Source: JAEWWD01 sp964440115
Lineage (GTDB): Bacteria > Bacillota > Clostridia > Christensenellales > CAG-138
Length of the DNA: 64,000 nt
Direction: 5' to 3'
NCBI GenBank assembly: GCA_964440115.1
Contig: CAYTPV010000003.1
Span: 62,001-126,000 of the forward strand
Part shown: in pieces, positions 10,206 through 17,666 of the stretch
Layout: each line of letters begins with the position of its first letter
Numbering within the stretch: the stretch's first letter is position 1
Program-made: the position numbers and the translations under genes
The notes under the pieces: model-generated
What the model saw: the letters and a program-made list of their open reading frames with translations, nothing else
What the model was told of the DNA's origin: nothing
Databases searched by the model: none

Positions 10206-10308
10206 CAAATTCGGCGATTCACTCGCCGAATTTGCAAAAGAATGCCGCCATGAGCGGCATTCTAACCTGCAGAACCTCACTGATGAAGTCCGCAGGACTT
10301 TATCAGTG
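10206..10308. repeat. triple-hairpin dispersed repeat, family 1, copy A
   Basis: Three consecutive hairpins: CAAATTCGGCGA/TCGCCGAATTTG (10206-10234), GAATGCCGC/GCGGCATTC (10240-10262) and CACTGATGAAGTCC/GGACTTTATCAGTG (10278-10308). The same hairpins and linkers occur in reverse order at 32688-32790. An ACCGCC/GGCGGT hairpin lies just before it (10145-10164). The element sits 3' of the sortase gene and may also serve as its terminator. Confidence 0.85.
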
Positions 10309-10309
10309 A

Positions 10310-11140
10310 TTACTGTATGCGCCTCGCGCTTACAAGAAAACGCGAATTATCGTACTCGTAGGTACATGTGGAAAGCGTGAGCACCTGATCGCTAGGCTGT
10401 ATGGTGACGGACTTTTCCACGATGCTGTATTTCACATTGGATACGAAATCGATCCAATCCTTCATGTAATTCGCAAAGTCCTGATCGTCGTAGAAACGCG
10501 TTTCATATACGTTGCTGTTATCGCCGGGCCATACAAATGCCGCGAATACTTCCCATTTCGTTACAACGCCATCCCATATGAACGTGATGGTTCGGTTCTG
10601 TTCAAAAAAGCTGCGCTGTTTATAGTTATTAAGATCGTGGAACATGGTGCCGTTTTTCATGTTGTGCCCGTGCAGTATGATATGCCGCTGCTGCTGCGGG
10701 TCCGCATTGCGGTAATCCATGAATACCGCGCCATGCTTGGAGCTTTCCTTTTCTACATTGTGCACAAGATAAAACTCGTTGTCCTTCCCGCGCACAACGG
10801 GATAATCGATTTTGGTGTTGGGAACGGTGATCCAGCCCACAACATCCGAATTCTTGGCTTTGTATTCTTCATATGTCATGACGGGCGGCAGTACGTCGTC
10901 CGGTCCGGCTACGCCATCGAGCTCTTCAAGCGGTATGGCCGTTGCCGTAACGCCCGGCGTAGACTCTGCCGCGGGCAGGCTTGGCGTAATAGCAGGCTCC
11001 GGCGTGAGCACAGGCTGCTGAGTCTGCAGATCCACAACATCGCCCGATTGCTGTGAGGATGTGCACCCCGGCATAACGACAAGCAGCGCTGCCATCAGCA
11101 GCGCCAGCAGTAAAGAACTGCATCTCCTTGCGGCCTTCAT
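10310..11140 (-). CDS. srtB: class B sortase with lipoprotein signal
   Basis: 276 residues from the second ATG (11140), chosen because GGAGG directly abuts the first ATG at 11149 but is 9 nt from this one. The N-terminus is a lipoprotein signal with lipobox VVMPGC (Cys about 26), followed by a Ser/Thr/Pro-rich spacer to about residue 90. The catalytic domain shows VPNTKIDYPVVRGKDNEFYL, the His motif HGHNM, the active Cys in TLSTC (about residue 259) and an Arg in LVSARR. Sortases are membrane transpeptidases that anchor surface proteins to peptidoglycan. Anchoring by lipid instead of a transmembrane helix is the odd feature. No substrate with a sorting motif is visible in the window. Confidence 0.88.
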   Translation of the reverse strand: MKAARRCSSLLLALLMAALLVVMPGCTSSQQSGDVVDLQTQQPVLTPEPAITPSLPAAESTPGVTATAIPLEELDGVAGPDDVLPPVMTYEEYKAKNSDVVGWITVPNTKIDYPVVRGKDNEFYLVHNVEKESSKHGAVFMDYRNADPQQQRHIILHGHNMKNGTMFHDLNNYKQRSFFEQNRTITFIWDGVVTKWEVFAAFVWPGDNSNVYETRFYDDQDFANYMKDWIDFVSNVKYSIVEKSVTIQPSDQVLTLSTCTYEYDNSRFLVSARRIQ

Positions 11141-11328
11141 CTCATTCATCCTCCGTGTATATCAGCATTGTAGCGCATTACCCCCATGTATGCAATGCAG
11201 CCTAAGTTCTTTTACGTTTTAGACACATTAATGGCGAACTTTTTACCGAGAAAATCCCACAATATGATTTGTTTTACACGAAGATACTGAAATATGTAAA
11301 AATTTTTGTGAAATATGTCGACGAGTAT

Positions 11329-11357
11329 TTGAAATGGGACGGTATATGCGGTATTAT
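11329..11357 (+). promoter_or_regulatory. candidate sigma-A promoter for mreB
   Basis: TTGAAA (11329-11334), a 17-bp spacer, then TATTAT (11352-11357), with an overlapping TATACT. It lies about 90 bp upstream of the mreB start. Confidence 0.5.
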
Positions 11358-11445
11358 ACTATACAGGCGCATTGCAGGCGTGGGTTATTATTATTTTGCG
11401 TGCGCCGCATTTTGTTTTCGCGGCCGAAAGGTGAGAGGACAACAC

Positions 11446-12486
11446 ATGGGATTGTTTGAATTTAACGATGTGGGCATAGACCTGGGCACATCGAGCGTGC
11501 TCGTCTATGTCAGGGGAAAAGGCATCGTACTTCGGGAACCTTCCGTCGTAGCGGTGGAACGCATTACCGGGCGCATACTCGCAGTTGGCGAAGAAGCGCG
11601 CCGCATGCTTGGCAGAACGCCGGGCAGTATTATCGCCATCCGTCCGCTTAAGGACGGCGTTATTTCCAACTTCGATATCACGGAACGTCTGCTGCATCAC
11701 TTCCTGAAGAAAGTTGTCGGTTCCCATATTTTCTTTAAACCCCGCGTTGTCGTGTGCGTTCCCTCCGGTGTAACGGAAGTGGAAAAGCGCTCCGTTATCG
11801 ACGCTACGGAAGAAGCGGGCGCACGGCATACGTTTTTGATTGAAGAACCCATCGCGGCGGCAATCGGCGCGGGCATCGATATCTCGCAGCCGCGCGGCAG
11901 CATGATACTCGATATCGGCGGCGGCACGACGGATATCGCCATTATCTCTTTGGGCGGCGCGGTCATATCCGATAGCATCAAAGTGGCCGGCGATAAATTT
12001 GACGACGCCATCGTGCGCTACATGCGCAAGAAGCACAATCTTCTCATCGGTGAACGTACGGCTGAAGAAATGAAAATTGCCATAGGCTCCGCGTATCCGC
12101 GCAAGGAGCAGGTGTTCATAGACGTCAAAGGCCGAAACCTCATTTCCGGTCTGCCGCAGGCCATTGTGGTCGGCTCCAACGAAATGATTGAGGCGCTCGA
12201 AGAACCGCTGCAAAGCATACTTGAATGCGTGCGCGCACTGTTTGAACGCACACCCCCTGAACTCGCTTCGGACATCGCGGAAAGCGGCATCTGCCTCACC
12301 GGCGGCGGCGCGCTGCTCTACGGTATGGACAAGTTCGTTGCCGAACACACCAAGGTGCCCTGCTATGTGGCGGAAGATCCTATCTGCTGCGTGGCGATTG
12401 GTACGGGCAAGGTGCTCGAGAACATCGGAGTCTATTCCAACGGCGCGATATACGATTACAAGCGCGGCGAATACTTTGACGGCTGA
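11446..12486 (+). CDS. mreB: MreB/Mbl-type actin-like cell shape protein
   Basis: 346 residues. The start at 11446 is set by the GTGAGAGG ribosome binding site and by homology (MGLFEFNDVGIDLGTSSVLV); the frame is open further upstream but that part is not protein-like. Actin-fold motifs: phosphate-1 VGIDLGTSS, IEEPIAAAIGAG, phosphate-2 LDIGGGTTDIAIIS, and adenosine motif GICLTGGGALLYGMD. It polymerises on the inner membrane face to direct lateral wall synthesis. No mreC/mreD follows, so it is probably a stand-alone paralogue (MreB/Mbl/MreBH class). A strong terminator follows the stop. Confidence 0.93.
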   Translation: MGLFEFNDVGIDLGTSSVLVYVRGKGIVLREPSVVAVERITGRILAVGEEARRMLGRTPGSIIAIRPLKDGVISNFDITERLLHHFLKKVVGSHIFFKPRVVVCVPSGVTEVEKRSVIDATEEAGARHTFLIEEPIAAAIGAGIDISQPRGSMILDIGGGTTDIAIISLGGAVISDSIKVAGDKFDDAIVRYMRKKHNLLIGERTAEEMKIAIGSAYPRKEQVFIDVKGRNLISGLPQAIVVGSNEMIEALEEPLQSILECVRALFERTPPELASDIAESGICLTGGGALLYGMDKFVAEHTKVPCYVAEDPICCVAIGTGKVLENIGVYSNGAIYDYKRGEYFDG

Positions 12487-12504
12487 GTTATTCTTCCAAC
12501 CACC

Positions 12505-12538
12505 AACGTCCTGTGCTTCTGCACAGGACGTTTTTTTT
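12505..12538 (+). terminator. intrinsic terminator after mreB
   Basis: AACGTCCTGTGC and GCACAGGACGTT form a perfect stem with a TTCT loop, followed by a run of eight T. Confidence 0.95.
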
Positions 12539-12607
12539 ACATTATCAAAGCAAAAAGGCAGGCGAAGACATACTGCAAACGAAATTGTAACACGCCATAA
12601 AAACCGC

Positions 12608-12636
12608 TTTACAAATTCAACGGCTTGCTTTATAAT
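12608..12636 (+). promoter_or_regulatory. sigma-A promoter of tRNA-Ala
   Basis: TTTACA (12608-12613), a 17-bp spacer, then TATAAT (12631-12636). This would start a transcript with a 5' leader of about 40 nt before the tRNA. Confidence 0.75.
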
Positions 12637-12683
12637 ATCCCTTGCGTGCAAACGAGCGGACACGCTCACGGCACAACACATAC

Positions 12684-12760
12684 GGGGCTTTAGCGAAGTT
12701 GGCTATCGCGCTACACTGGCAGTGTAGAGATCACCGGTTCGAATCCGGTAAGCTCCACCA
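12684..12760 (+). tRNA. tRNA-Ala (anticodon GGC)
   Basis: A complete cloverleaf can be drawn: acceptor GGGGCTT/AAGCTCC, D-stem GCGA/TCGC, anticodon stem CTACA/TGTAG with loop CTGGCAG (anticodon GGC), T-arm ACCGG-TTCGAAT-CCGGT, discriminator A and encoded CCA. 77 nt. Confidence 0.97.
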
Positions 12761-12785
12761 CGTCGGAGCGGATTACGCTCCACTC

Positions 12786-12816
12786 AAATCCCTAATCGCT
12801 TCGCGGTTAGGGATTT
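12786..12816 (+). terminator. terminator-like hairpin after tRNA-Ala
   Basis: A 14-bp stem AAATCCCTAATCGC/GCGGTTAGGGATTT with a TTC loop (one wobble), 26 nt after the CCA end. A smaller hairpin, GGAGCG/CGCTCC, precedes it (12765-12781). Confidence 0.7.
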
Positions 12817-12831
12817 ATTGTACCGCTCCAT

Positions 12832-13179
12832 CGCTCCTCCTTTTCCGCAAAAAGTCACGCTCGCGTCGGCTACGCCCTTGTAAACGCGGCCAATTTCTTC
12901 AGGGGTATCGTCAGTACATTCAACCATGTTTACCCGCAGCTTTATCCCGTCGATCTGCGTAAGGAGTACGGATCACTGCAGGTTCCCGTGTATTTCTTCT
13001 TAGGCAAGCATGATCTCAACGCGCCGGTTTCTCTCGCGCAGGAGTATTTTGATGCGCTTGGCGCTCCGCACAAGGAGATCGTCTGGTTTGAACACTCCGG
13101 CCACAGCCCGTGGATCAACGAAAGCGACAAGTTTGTGCAGGAGGTAATTCGGGTAGCCCAAAGTTCATCGGAAAAATAG
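12832..13179 (+). pseudogene. C-terminal remnant of an alpha/beta hydrolase
   Basis: About 115 codons in one frame encode a typical C-terminal third of an alpha/beta-hydrolase: LQVPVYFFLGKHDLNAP (the Asp of the triad) and IVWFEHSGHSPWINESDKF (the His). There is no ATG, no ribosome binding site, and no nucleophile-elbow region. The frame simply begins after the hairpin that follows tRNA-Ala. A GTG at 12988 could start a 63-residue product but would still lack most of the fold. Best read as a 5'-truncated gene, perhaps left by recombination next to the tRNA. Confidence 0.75.
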
Positions 13180-13241
13180 AGCAGCTACGCAGCTTTGATT
13201 CAGATGGGCAAAAGCGGTCGTTTTCAGGCGGATACTACAGG

Positions 13242-13272
13242 ACACCACCGGATCGTCTTCGGTGGTGTTTTT
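13242..13272. terminator. terminator between the hydrolase remnant and the START-like gene
   Basis: ACACCACCG/CGGTGGTGT stem with a 9-nt loop, then a T-run on the plus strand. It lies between convergent frames. Confidence 0.85.
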
Positions 13273-13308
13273 AGTACAAGGGCTAGATAGGCTGCTCCGA
13301 TCGCATGC

Positions 13309-13782
13309 TCAATCTTGCGAAATTCCGGAAGTCTCAACTCTTATTTTCAACGCAGAATTGACGTTTTCTTTAAATCTGCGCGTGTTTTGCAGCAGGTCCC
13401 TTTTGCGAATAAATGGGACTGCAAATCCACTGAATTCTTCTGCATTGATAAATTTCGTTTTATCATCGGAAAGGGGTATTATTTCAAAGCGGTGTTTGCC
13501 AAGAAAGAGAAAAGACGCCCATAAAACATTATCAAATGCGATGATGCGCTCATTGTTCTGTTTCATGATTGATGACAACTTATACCATCCGTTGCCGTTA
13601 TCTGCTGTTTTCACATGAACCTGCATGCTGGCGCCGGGTTGTGTATCGCCGGATATGGTTATTTCATTTGTCCATAAGTGATAATTTGCAAAATCCGATA
13701 TTACTGAGTAGACGTTATGGGCAGGAGCGTTGATTTCACATTCGGTGTAGATCTCCTGCATAAATACAGATCTTTTCTCCAC
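13309..13782 (-). CDS. SRPBCC (START/polyketide cyclase-like) protein
   Basis: About 157 residues. The core has the SRPBCC helix-grip pattern: ECEINAPAHNVYSVISDFANYHLWTNEI at the N-terminus, a central run of beta strands and a long C-terminal helix. Members bind hydrophobic ligands in a deep pocket; the ligand here is unknown. The start is uncertain: GTG at 13782 has GAGGTG 6 nt upstream, ATG at 13761 fits family length, and GTG at 13791 is also open. It is monocistronic, with terminators on both sides. Confidence 0.75.
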   Translation of the reverse strand: MEKRSVFMQEIYTECEINAPAHNVYSVISDFANYHLWTNEITISGDTQPGASMQVHVKTADNGNGWYKLSSIMKQNNERIIAFDNVLWASFLFLGKHRFEIIPLSDDKTKFINAEEFSGFAVPFIRKRDLLQNTRRFKENVNSALKIRVETSGISQD

Positions 13783-13857
13783 TTCAAACACCTCTTACCT
13801 ATTAGAATAGTAATAGTATATGAGTAACAAAGGCAGATAACGCGGTTTGAAATGCCC

Positions 13858-13884
13858 AAAAAGCCTCCCTGACGGAGGCTTTTG
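13858..13884 (-). terminator. terminator after the seven-helix membrane protein
   Basis: AAGCCTCC/GGAGGCTT stem with T-runs; read on the minus strand it follows the gene at 14007-14699. Confidence 0.85.
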
Positions 13885-14006
13885 TTGTTTCTGTACGTGT
13901 GTCATTCGGTAATACTCGTCCCCCACACCCCCATGGAGGTTGCCGGTGCGATCCAAAGGGACCGTACCGGCTTGGTAAGCATTCTGAATAAGCAATTCGC
14001 GCAGAT

Positions 14007-14699
14007 TTAGTGCCCGGCGCACGCTACAGCCGGTTTGTCCATCCGCTGCTGTTTGAACACACGATAGCCCATCACCACCGTCCAAACATAGGCAAGCGTT
14101 TTGGGGATCATGAGAATGCCAACGACAGGTACACTTGAGCTAAACAGCACCACCGGAAGATAAAATCCAAAGGAAAGCGCAACCGCAAGCGGCATATAGC
14201 GGAAAGCGCTGTCATTGCGGCTTGTCCTAAGGAACAGCACGATGATCATAATCCCCATAATGGCAAACGGGATATTGCGCAGTATGCCAAACAACAGGGG
14301 CTGATCCGCCTGCAGCCACTGATTCTGCGGCAGCAGGCAAAGCGCCACGCGAACCGCCGCGAGCGACCACATGGTTGCGGTTAGCCCGGATTTGCCCTTT
14401 ATCTCATACCTCTCCCGCCATACGTAGTAAAGCAGCATATAAAAGACCGTCATGGTAATGGACGTAATCAGTTTTCCTACGCCCAGCGCCGCAGCGTTTG
14501 CGGCTAACCCCGTTGTCCACAGCGCATAAGCCCGGGGTACCAAATGAAACGAATCCCCGGCACCCAACACCACCGCCATCAGGCCGTATTTCTTCACAAG
14601 GGTGTTTCCGTTTGCTTTAACAAGCATGAAAATCCCCGCACAGATTACAAAAGTTAAATACAGTGCGTCAAACACCGTTTCCATAATCGCCTGCATCAT
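14007..14699 (-). CDS. multi-pass membrane protein, function unknown
   Basis: 230 residues with about seven hydrophobic segments and short polar loops. I do not recognise a catalytic or transport motif. The start at ATG 14699 is preceded by AGGAAAGG at a good distance; a GTG three codons earlier is less likely. It lies 24 bp downstream of the tetR gene on the same strand and is probably co-transcribed, which makes it the likely target of that regulator. A drug- or lipid-related role is possible but not shown. Confidence 0.75.
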   Translation of the reverse strand: MMQAIMETVFDALYLTFVICAGIFMLVKANGNTLVKKYGLMAVVLGAGDSFHLVPRAYALWTTGLAANAAALGVGKLITSITMTVFYMLLYYVWRERYEIKGKSGLTATMWSLAAVRVALCLLPQNQWLQADQPLLFGILRNIPFAIMGIMIIVLFLRTSRNDSAFRYMPLAVALSFGFYLPVVLFSSSVPVVGILMIPKTLAYVWTVVMGYRVFKQQRMDKPAVACAGH

Positions 14700-14723
14700 A
14701 CTACACACCTTTCCTAAATAAAA

Positions 14724-15308
14724 TCAAACTATCTTCTGCAGCGCCGGCTGACCGGCGTCCGAATACAACGTCCTTTGCACCAGCGCAAGCAAAAACTCAA
14801 TATCCGGTTCGCTCGAACGCAGCAGCGTCAGCAGATTGACCAATACAAATCCCGCAAACCGTTCCGGTGTGAATGAATCGTCCCATACGTCAGGCCGGAT
14901 TTGCTTGTCTTGAAGCAGCTTTTCATAAAAAAAACCGCGCAGCATACCGAGCATTTTGTGCATGGTGCCGCGTCCTGCTGTTTCCACAGGCCGAAGGCTG
15001 TGCATGAGCACTCCGGCAGAGTGCGAAACCCTATCGCTCAAAAACGAATAGACTTCGCCAAGCTGTGTGCAGAAATTGCCCTGCGACAGGTTTTGCCTTA
15101 GTTCCGTCATGGCATCGTTCCAATATTCTTCCGTAAGCGCCAGCAGTATCTCTTCCTTATCCGCGAAGTAGTTGTATACAGTTCCTGTGGAAATGCCAGC
15201 CTTTTGCGCAAGAATTCGTATACTGACCGCTTCTATGCCCTGCTCTGCAATGATTGCACGCGTACACTGAAGCAGCGTTTCGCGAAGAGTTTCATCTTTT
15301 CTGCGCAT
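14724..15308 (-). CDS. TetR family transcriptional regulator
   Basis: 194 residues. The N-terminal 50 residues are the classic TetR helix-turn-helix (IRILAQKAGISTGTVYNYFADKEEILLALTEEYW). The rest is an all-helical ligand-binding domain. The start at 15308 is chosen because AGGAGG lies 6-7 nt upstream; the longer frame would place that box inside the gene. A perfect 22-bp palindrome sits directly upstream of the ribosome binding site, so autoregulation is likely, with co-control of the membrane protein gene downstream. Confidence 0.92.
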   Translation of the reverse strand: MRRKDETLRETLLQCTRAIIAEQGIEAVSIRILAQKAGISTGTVYNYFADKEEILLALTEEYWNDAMTELRQNLSQGNFCTQLGEVYSFLSDRVSHSAGVLMHSLRPVETAGRGTMHKMLGMLRGFFYEKLLQDKQIRPDVWDDSFTPERFAGFVLVNLLTLLRSSEPDIEFLLALVQRTLYSDAGQPALQKIV

Positions 15309-15327
15309 TGGCATTCCTCCTAAAATC

Positions 15328-15349
15328 ATAAATGAACGCGTTCATTTAT
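15328..15349. promoter_or_regulatory. TetR operator palindrome
   Basis: A perfect 22-bp palindrome with core TGAACGCGTTCA, of the kind bound by TetR-family repressors, 20 bp upstream of the regulator's start codon. Confidence 0.8.
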
Positions 15350-15439
15350 AGTATATGTGAAATCTGTGGATTGTCAATTGTATTTATCACAATATCATGC
15401 GAAACATTTTTCCAATTCCATTTTCAACAAATGCCCAAT

Positions 15440-15463
15440 AAAAAAAGAGCCTCTCAAGGCTCT
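15440..15463 (-). terminator. terminator after the phosphoesterase gene
   Basis: AGAGCC/GGCTCT stem with a 6-nt loop, followed on the minus strand by seven T. Confidence 0.85.
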
Positions 15464-15483
15464 AAAATAAATACTGCGCGATC

Positions 15484-16515
15484 TTATTCCCATGGAATGG
15501 GCAGTATTTTTTCCTGACTAACGGCGGCATCCGGCGAACGGCCATCGTCCAGTATGGGAGAATAGCTATAAAAGCGCAGAACACCTTTTGCTTCATCGAC
15601 GCTGATAAACCGTATATACCCGTTACCGCCATACTCCTTGGCATTCTGATAATCGGCGATGCACTGATATACGGTTCTGTCGGTTTTGCCGTCTGCGTTG
15701 TCATCGAACTGCACCGTTACGCAGTCCTGCGTATAGCGGTGCCCGCACAGCACCATGTAAACATTCGGGTTGGGTTTGACCACCTGTTCCTGTAGGTCTT
15801 TTCCTGTGTCAAGCAGCGTCAAATCGGTATCCATATATTCATGCACGCACAAAATGCCAATTCTTTGCGGATACATGGCGAATATTTCATTCGCCCATTT
15901 TATGCTTTGCTCTGCGGGCAGAAACCCCAGATAAACAAATACATATTCCGTTTGGCCAAGCGTGATCAGGTCATAATGGCATCGATTGTCCTTGAACGAT
16001 CCGCCGTAATAGGAATACTGTGCAAAAGCGTTTTCGCCGAAGTATTTTCTGAAATTGCGGTAATCCATCACGTTTCCCACATCGTGATTGCCTGCAAGCA
16101 TGCCATACGGGATACCGGGAAGACTGTCCATCGCCTGGCGGGCAACTGCCCATTGCGCTTCGTTTGATGCAGAATCCACGATGTCTCCCGTATGCACGAC
16201 GTACCCCAAATTCAGCCTCTCGCGGTTATCCTGCAGATAGCGGGTCATAGCGAAAAATATATTGGGGAGATCGCGGCAGTAATACTGTGTATCTGACATC
16301 CATGCGATGGTATAAGACGCGGCGTTCTGCTGTTCAGAGGATGACTGCAGGTGGTCGCTGCTGCCAAACGGCGCAGGGGAAGGCGTCGTAACCTCAATCC
16401 GCATACCCGGCGACGGCGCGGCTGCGGCGAACGGACGCACGGATGCGCAGCCCGCCGTCATCGCCAGCAGTACAAAAGCAAATAGCATTTTCAGTTGCAA
16501 AAACCTGCGGCGCAC
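15484..16515 (-). CDS. calcineurin-like metallophosphoesterase lipoprotein
   Basis: 343 residues. A lipoprotein signal with lipobox AMTAGC (Cys about 23) is followed by a Pro/Ser linker. The metallophosphoesterase core starts near residue 70 with AWMSDTQYY (DxQ in place of the more usual DxH), then HTGDIVDS, LAGNHDV, CVHEYM and LCGHRY, giving all five metal-binding blocks. Extracellular, membrane-anchored phosphatase or phosphodiesterase; substrate unknown. It starts with GTG behind an AAAGGAAG box. Confidence 0.88.
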   Translation of the reverse strand: MRRRFLQLKMLFAFVLLAMTAGCASVRPFAAAAPSPGMRIEVTTPSPAPFGSSDHLQSSSEQQNAASYTIAWMSDTQYYCRDLPNIFFAMTRYLQDNRERLNLGYVVHTGDIVDSASNEAQWAVARQAMDSLPGIPYGMLAGNHDVGNVMDYRNFRKYFGENAFAQYSYYGGSFKDNRCHYDLITLGQTEYVFVYLGFLPAEQSIKWANEIFAMYPQRIGILCVHEYMDTDLTLLDTGKDLQEQVVKPNPNVYMVLCGHRYTQDCVTVQFDDNADGKTDRTVYQCIADYQNAKEYGGNGYIRFISVDEAKGVLRFYSYSPILDDGRSPDAAVSQEKILPIPWE

Positions 16516-16546
16516 ACTATCTTCCTTTCAGCTATACCCTGGTCGT

Positions 16547-17557
16547 TCATGCTTCCGCCTGTTTAAATATCCATTCCTTTTGTACAAAATAGTTAAATGC
16601 AAACAAAACAACATCCAGAATCAGCTTGGCGAGCACGCTGTGCACATGCAGCGACGAGAGCAGGCCGGTTCCAAGTGAACCAGCGCAAAGCGAAAACGCC
16701 GCAAGCAGAAAATAGTACAACGCGCTGCGGCTGGATGGGCCTTTACGAAATACCAGCCGGCTTACAAGCTGATAATTTACTGCCGCGCTGACGAACCGTG
16801 CGGCCGCATAACTCCATGCAGGAGAAAGCACCATCAACAGCAAACAGTATATGCCGTAATCGAGCAGACTGCACGCAAGCGAGGACGCCGTATATTTGAG
16901 CAGCTGCGATAGTACGCGAAGGCCGTCCCTGATTGCGTGGAAATGCGAAGAACGGTTGCCATCCAGATAAATCGTGTGAATAGGAATCTCTATGCAGCCA
17001 ATTCCCCAGCCGCGAACGGAAAGAAGCACGTTCAACTCGTACTCATAGCGGTCTCCCGCTACAAGCGGCATCTGCGGAATGATGCTCATGGGAATACCGC
17101 GCAGCCCTGTTTGCGTATCCACCACATTCAAACCTGCAGAAATACGGAACAATAGGCTGGTGATGGTGTTGCCCGCGCGGGACCGAAGCGGCATCTTTGA
17201 AAAATCCCTGCCGCCCAATATGAGCGAGGCAGGATTTTCCTGCAGCGTTTGCGCTATGCGCACGATATCCTCCACGCTGTGCTGGCCGTCTGCGTCCGCG
17301 GTAACGGCATGCATCCCCTGCATATTCTCGGCCATATATGCAAAAGCCGTTTTAAGCGCCGCGCCTTTACCGCGATTGGTTTCGTGTGTGAGCACAACCG
17401 CGCCCAATTCTTTTACACTTTGAAATATTTCAGCATAATCCGCACCGCCGCCATCGTCAATGACTATGACCGGCATGATTCCAATCAATTCCTGCACTAG
17501 GGACGTCAACTTTACATCCGGCTTATACGCCGGTATGACGACCACAGTATCCCGCAT
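16547..17557 (-). CDS. GT2 glycosyltransferase fused to a GtrA membrane domain
   Basis: 336 residues from the ATG at 17557, which has AGGAGG 6 nt upstream. Residues 1-215 are a family-2 glycosyltransferase of the dolichol-phosphate mannose synthase type: VVVIPAYKP, VIVIDDGGGADY, TNRGKGAALKTAF, DADGQHSVEDI and a DTQTGLRG motif. Residues 225-335 are a four-helix GtrA domain (CSLLDYGIYCLLL ... FAFNYFVQKEWIF). Such fusions make and move polyprenyl-linked sugars used to decorate wall polymers or glycolipids. The intact single-chain fusion is common in Clostridia. Confidence 0.9.
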   Translation of the reverse strand: MRDTVVVIPAYKPDVKLTSLVQELIGIMPVIVIDDGGGADYAEIFQSVKELGAVVLTHETNRGKGAALKTAFAYMAENMQGMHAVTADADGQHSVEDIVRIAQTLQENPASLILGGRDFSKMPLRSRAGNTITSLLFRISAGLNVVDTQTGLRGIPMSIIPQMPLVAGDRYEYELNVLLSVRGWGIGCIEIPIHTIYLDGNRSSHFHAIRDGLRVLSQLLKYTASSLACSLLDYGIYCLLLMVLSPAWSYAAARFVSAAVNYQLVSRLVFRKGPSSRSALYYFLLAAFSLCAGSLGTGLLSSLHVHSVLAKLILDVVLFAFNYFVQKEWIFKQAEA

Positions 17558-17666
17558 ACTGTCCTCCTGAAAAAAACATATGACAATCATAAAGGCAAAA
17601 TATTAAAGCGTCATTAGAAACGACCGCTTTTAAAAAATATTTCATTATTTCCGGGTGCATTTGGAA

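Noticed and set aside
11359..12681. 440-codon minus-strand frame
   Set aside because: Antisense shadow of mreB, extending through the terminator.
12988..13179. 63-codon GTG-start gene
   Set aside because: Only the C-terminal part of a hydrolase; the same frame is protein-like well before the GTG, so it is a remnant and not a separate gene.
13795..14085. 96-codon minus-strand frame
   Set aside because: It crosses a strong terminator and overlaps the end of the membrane protein gene out of frame.
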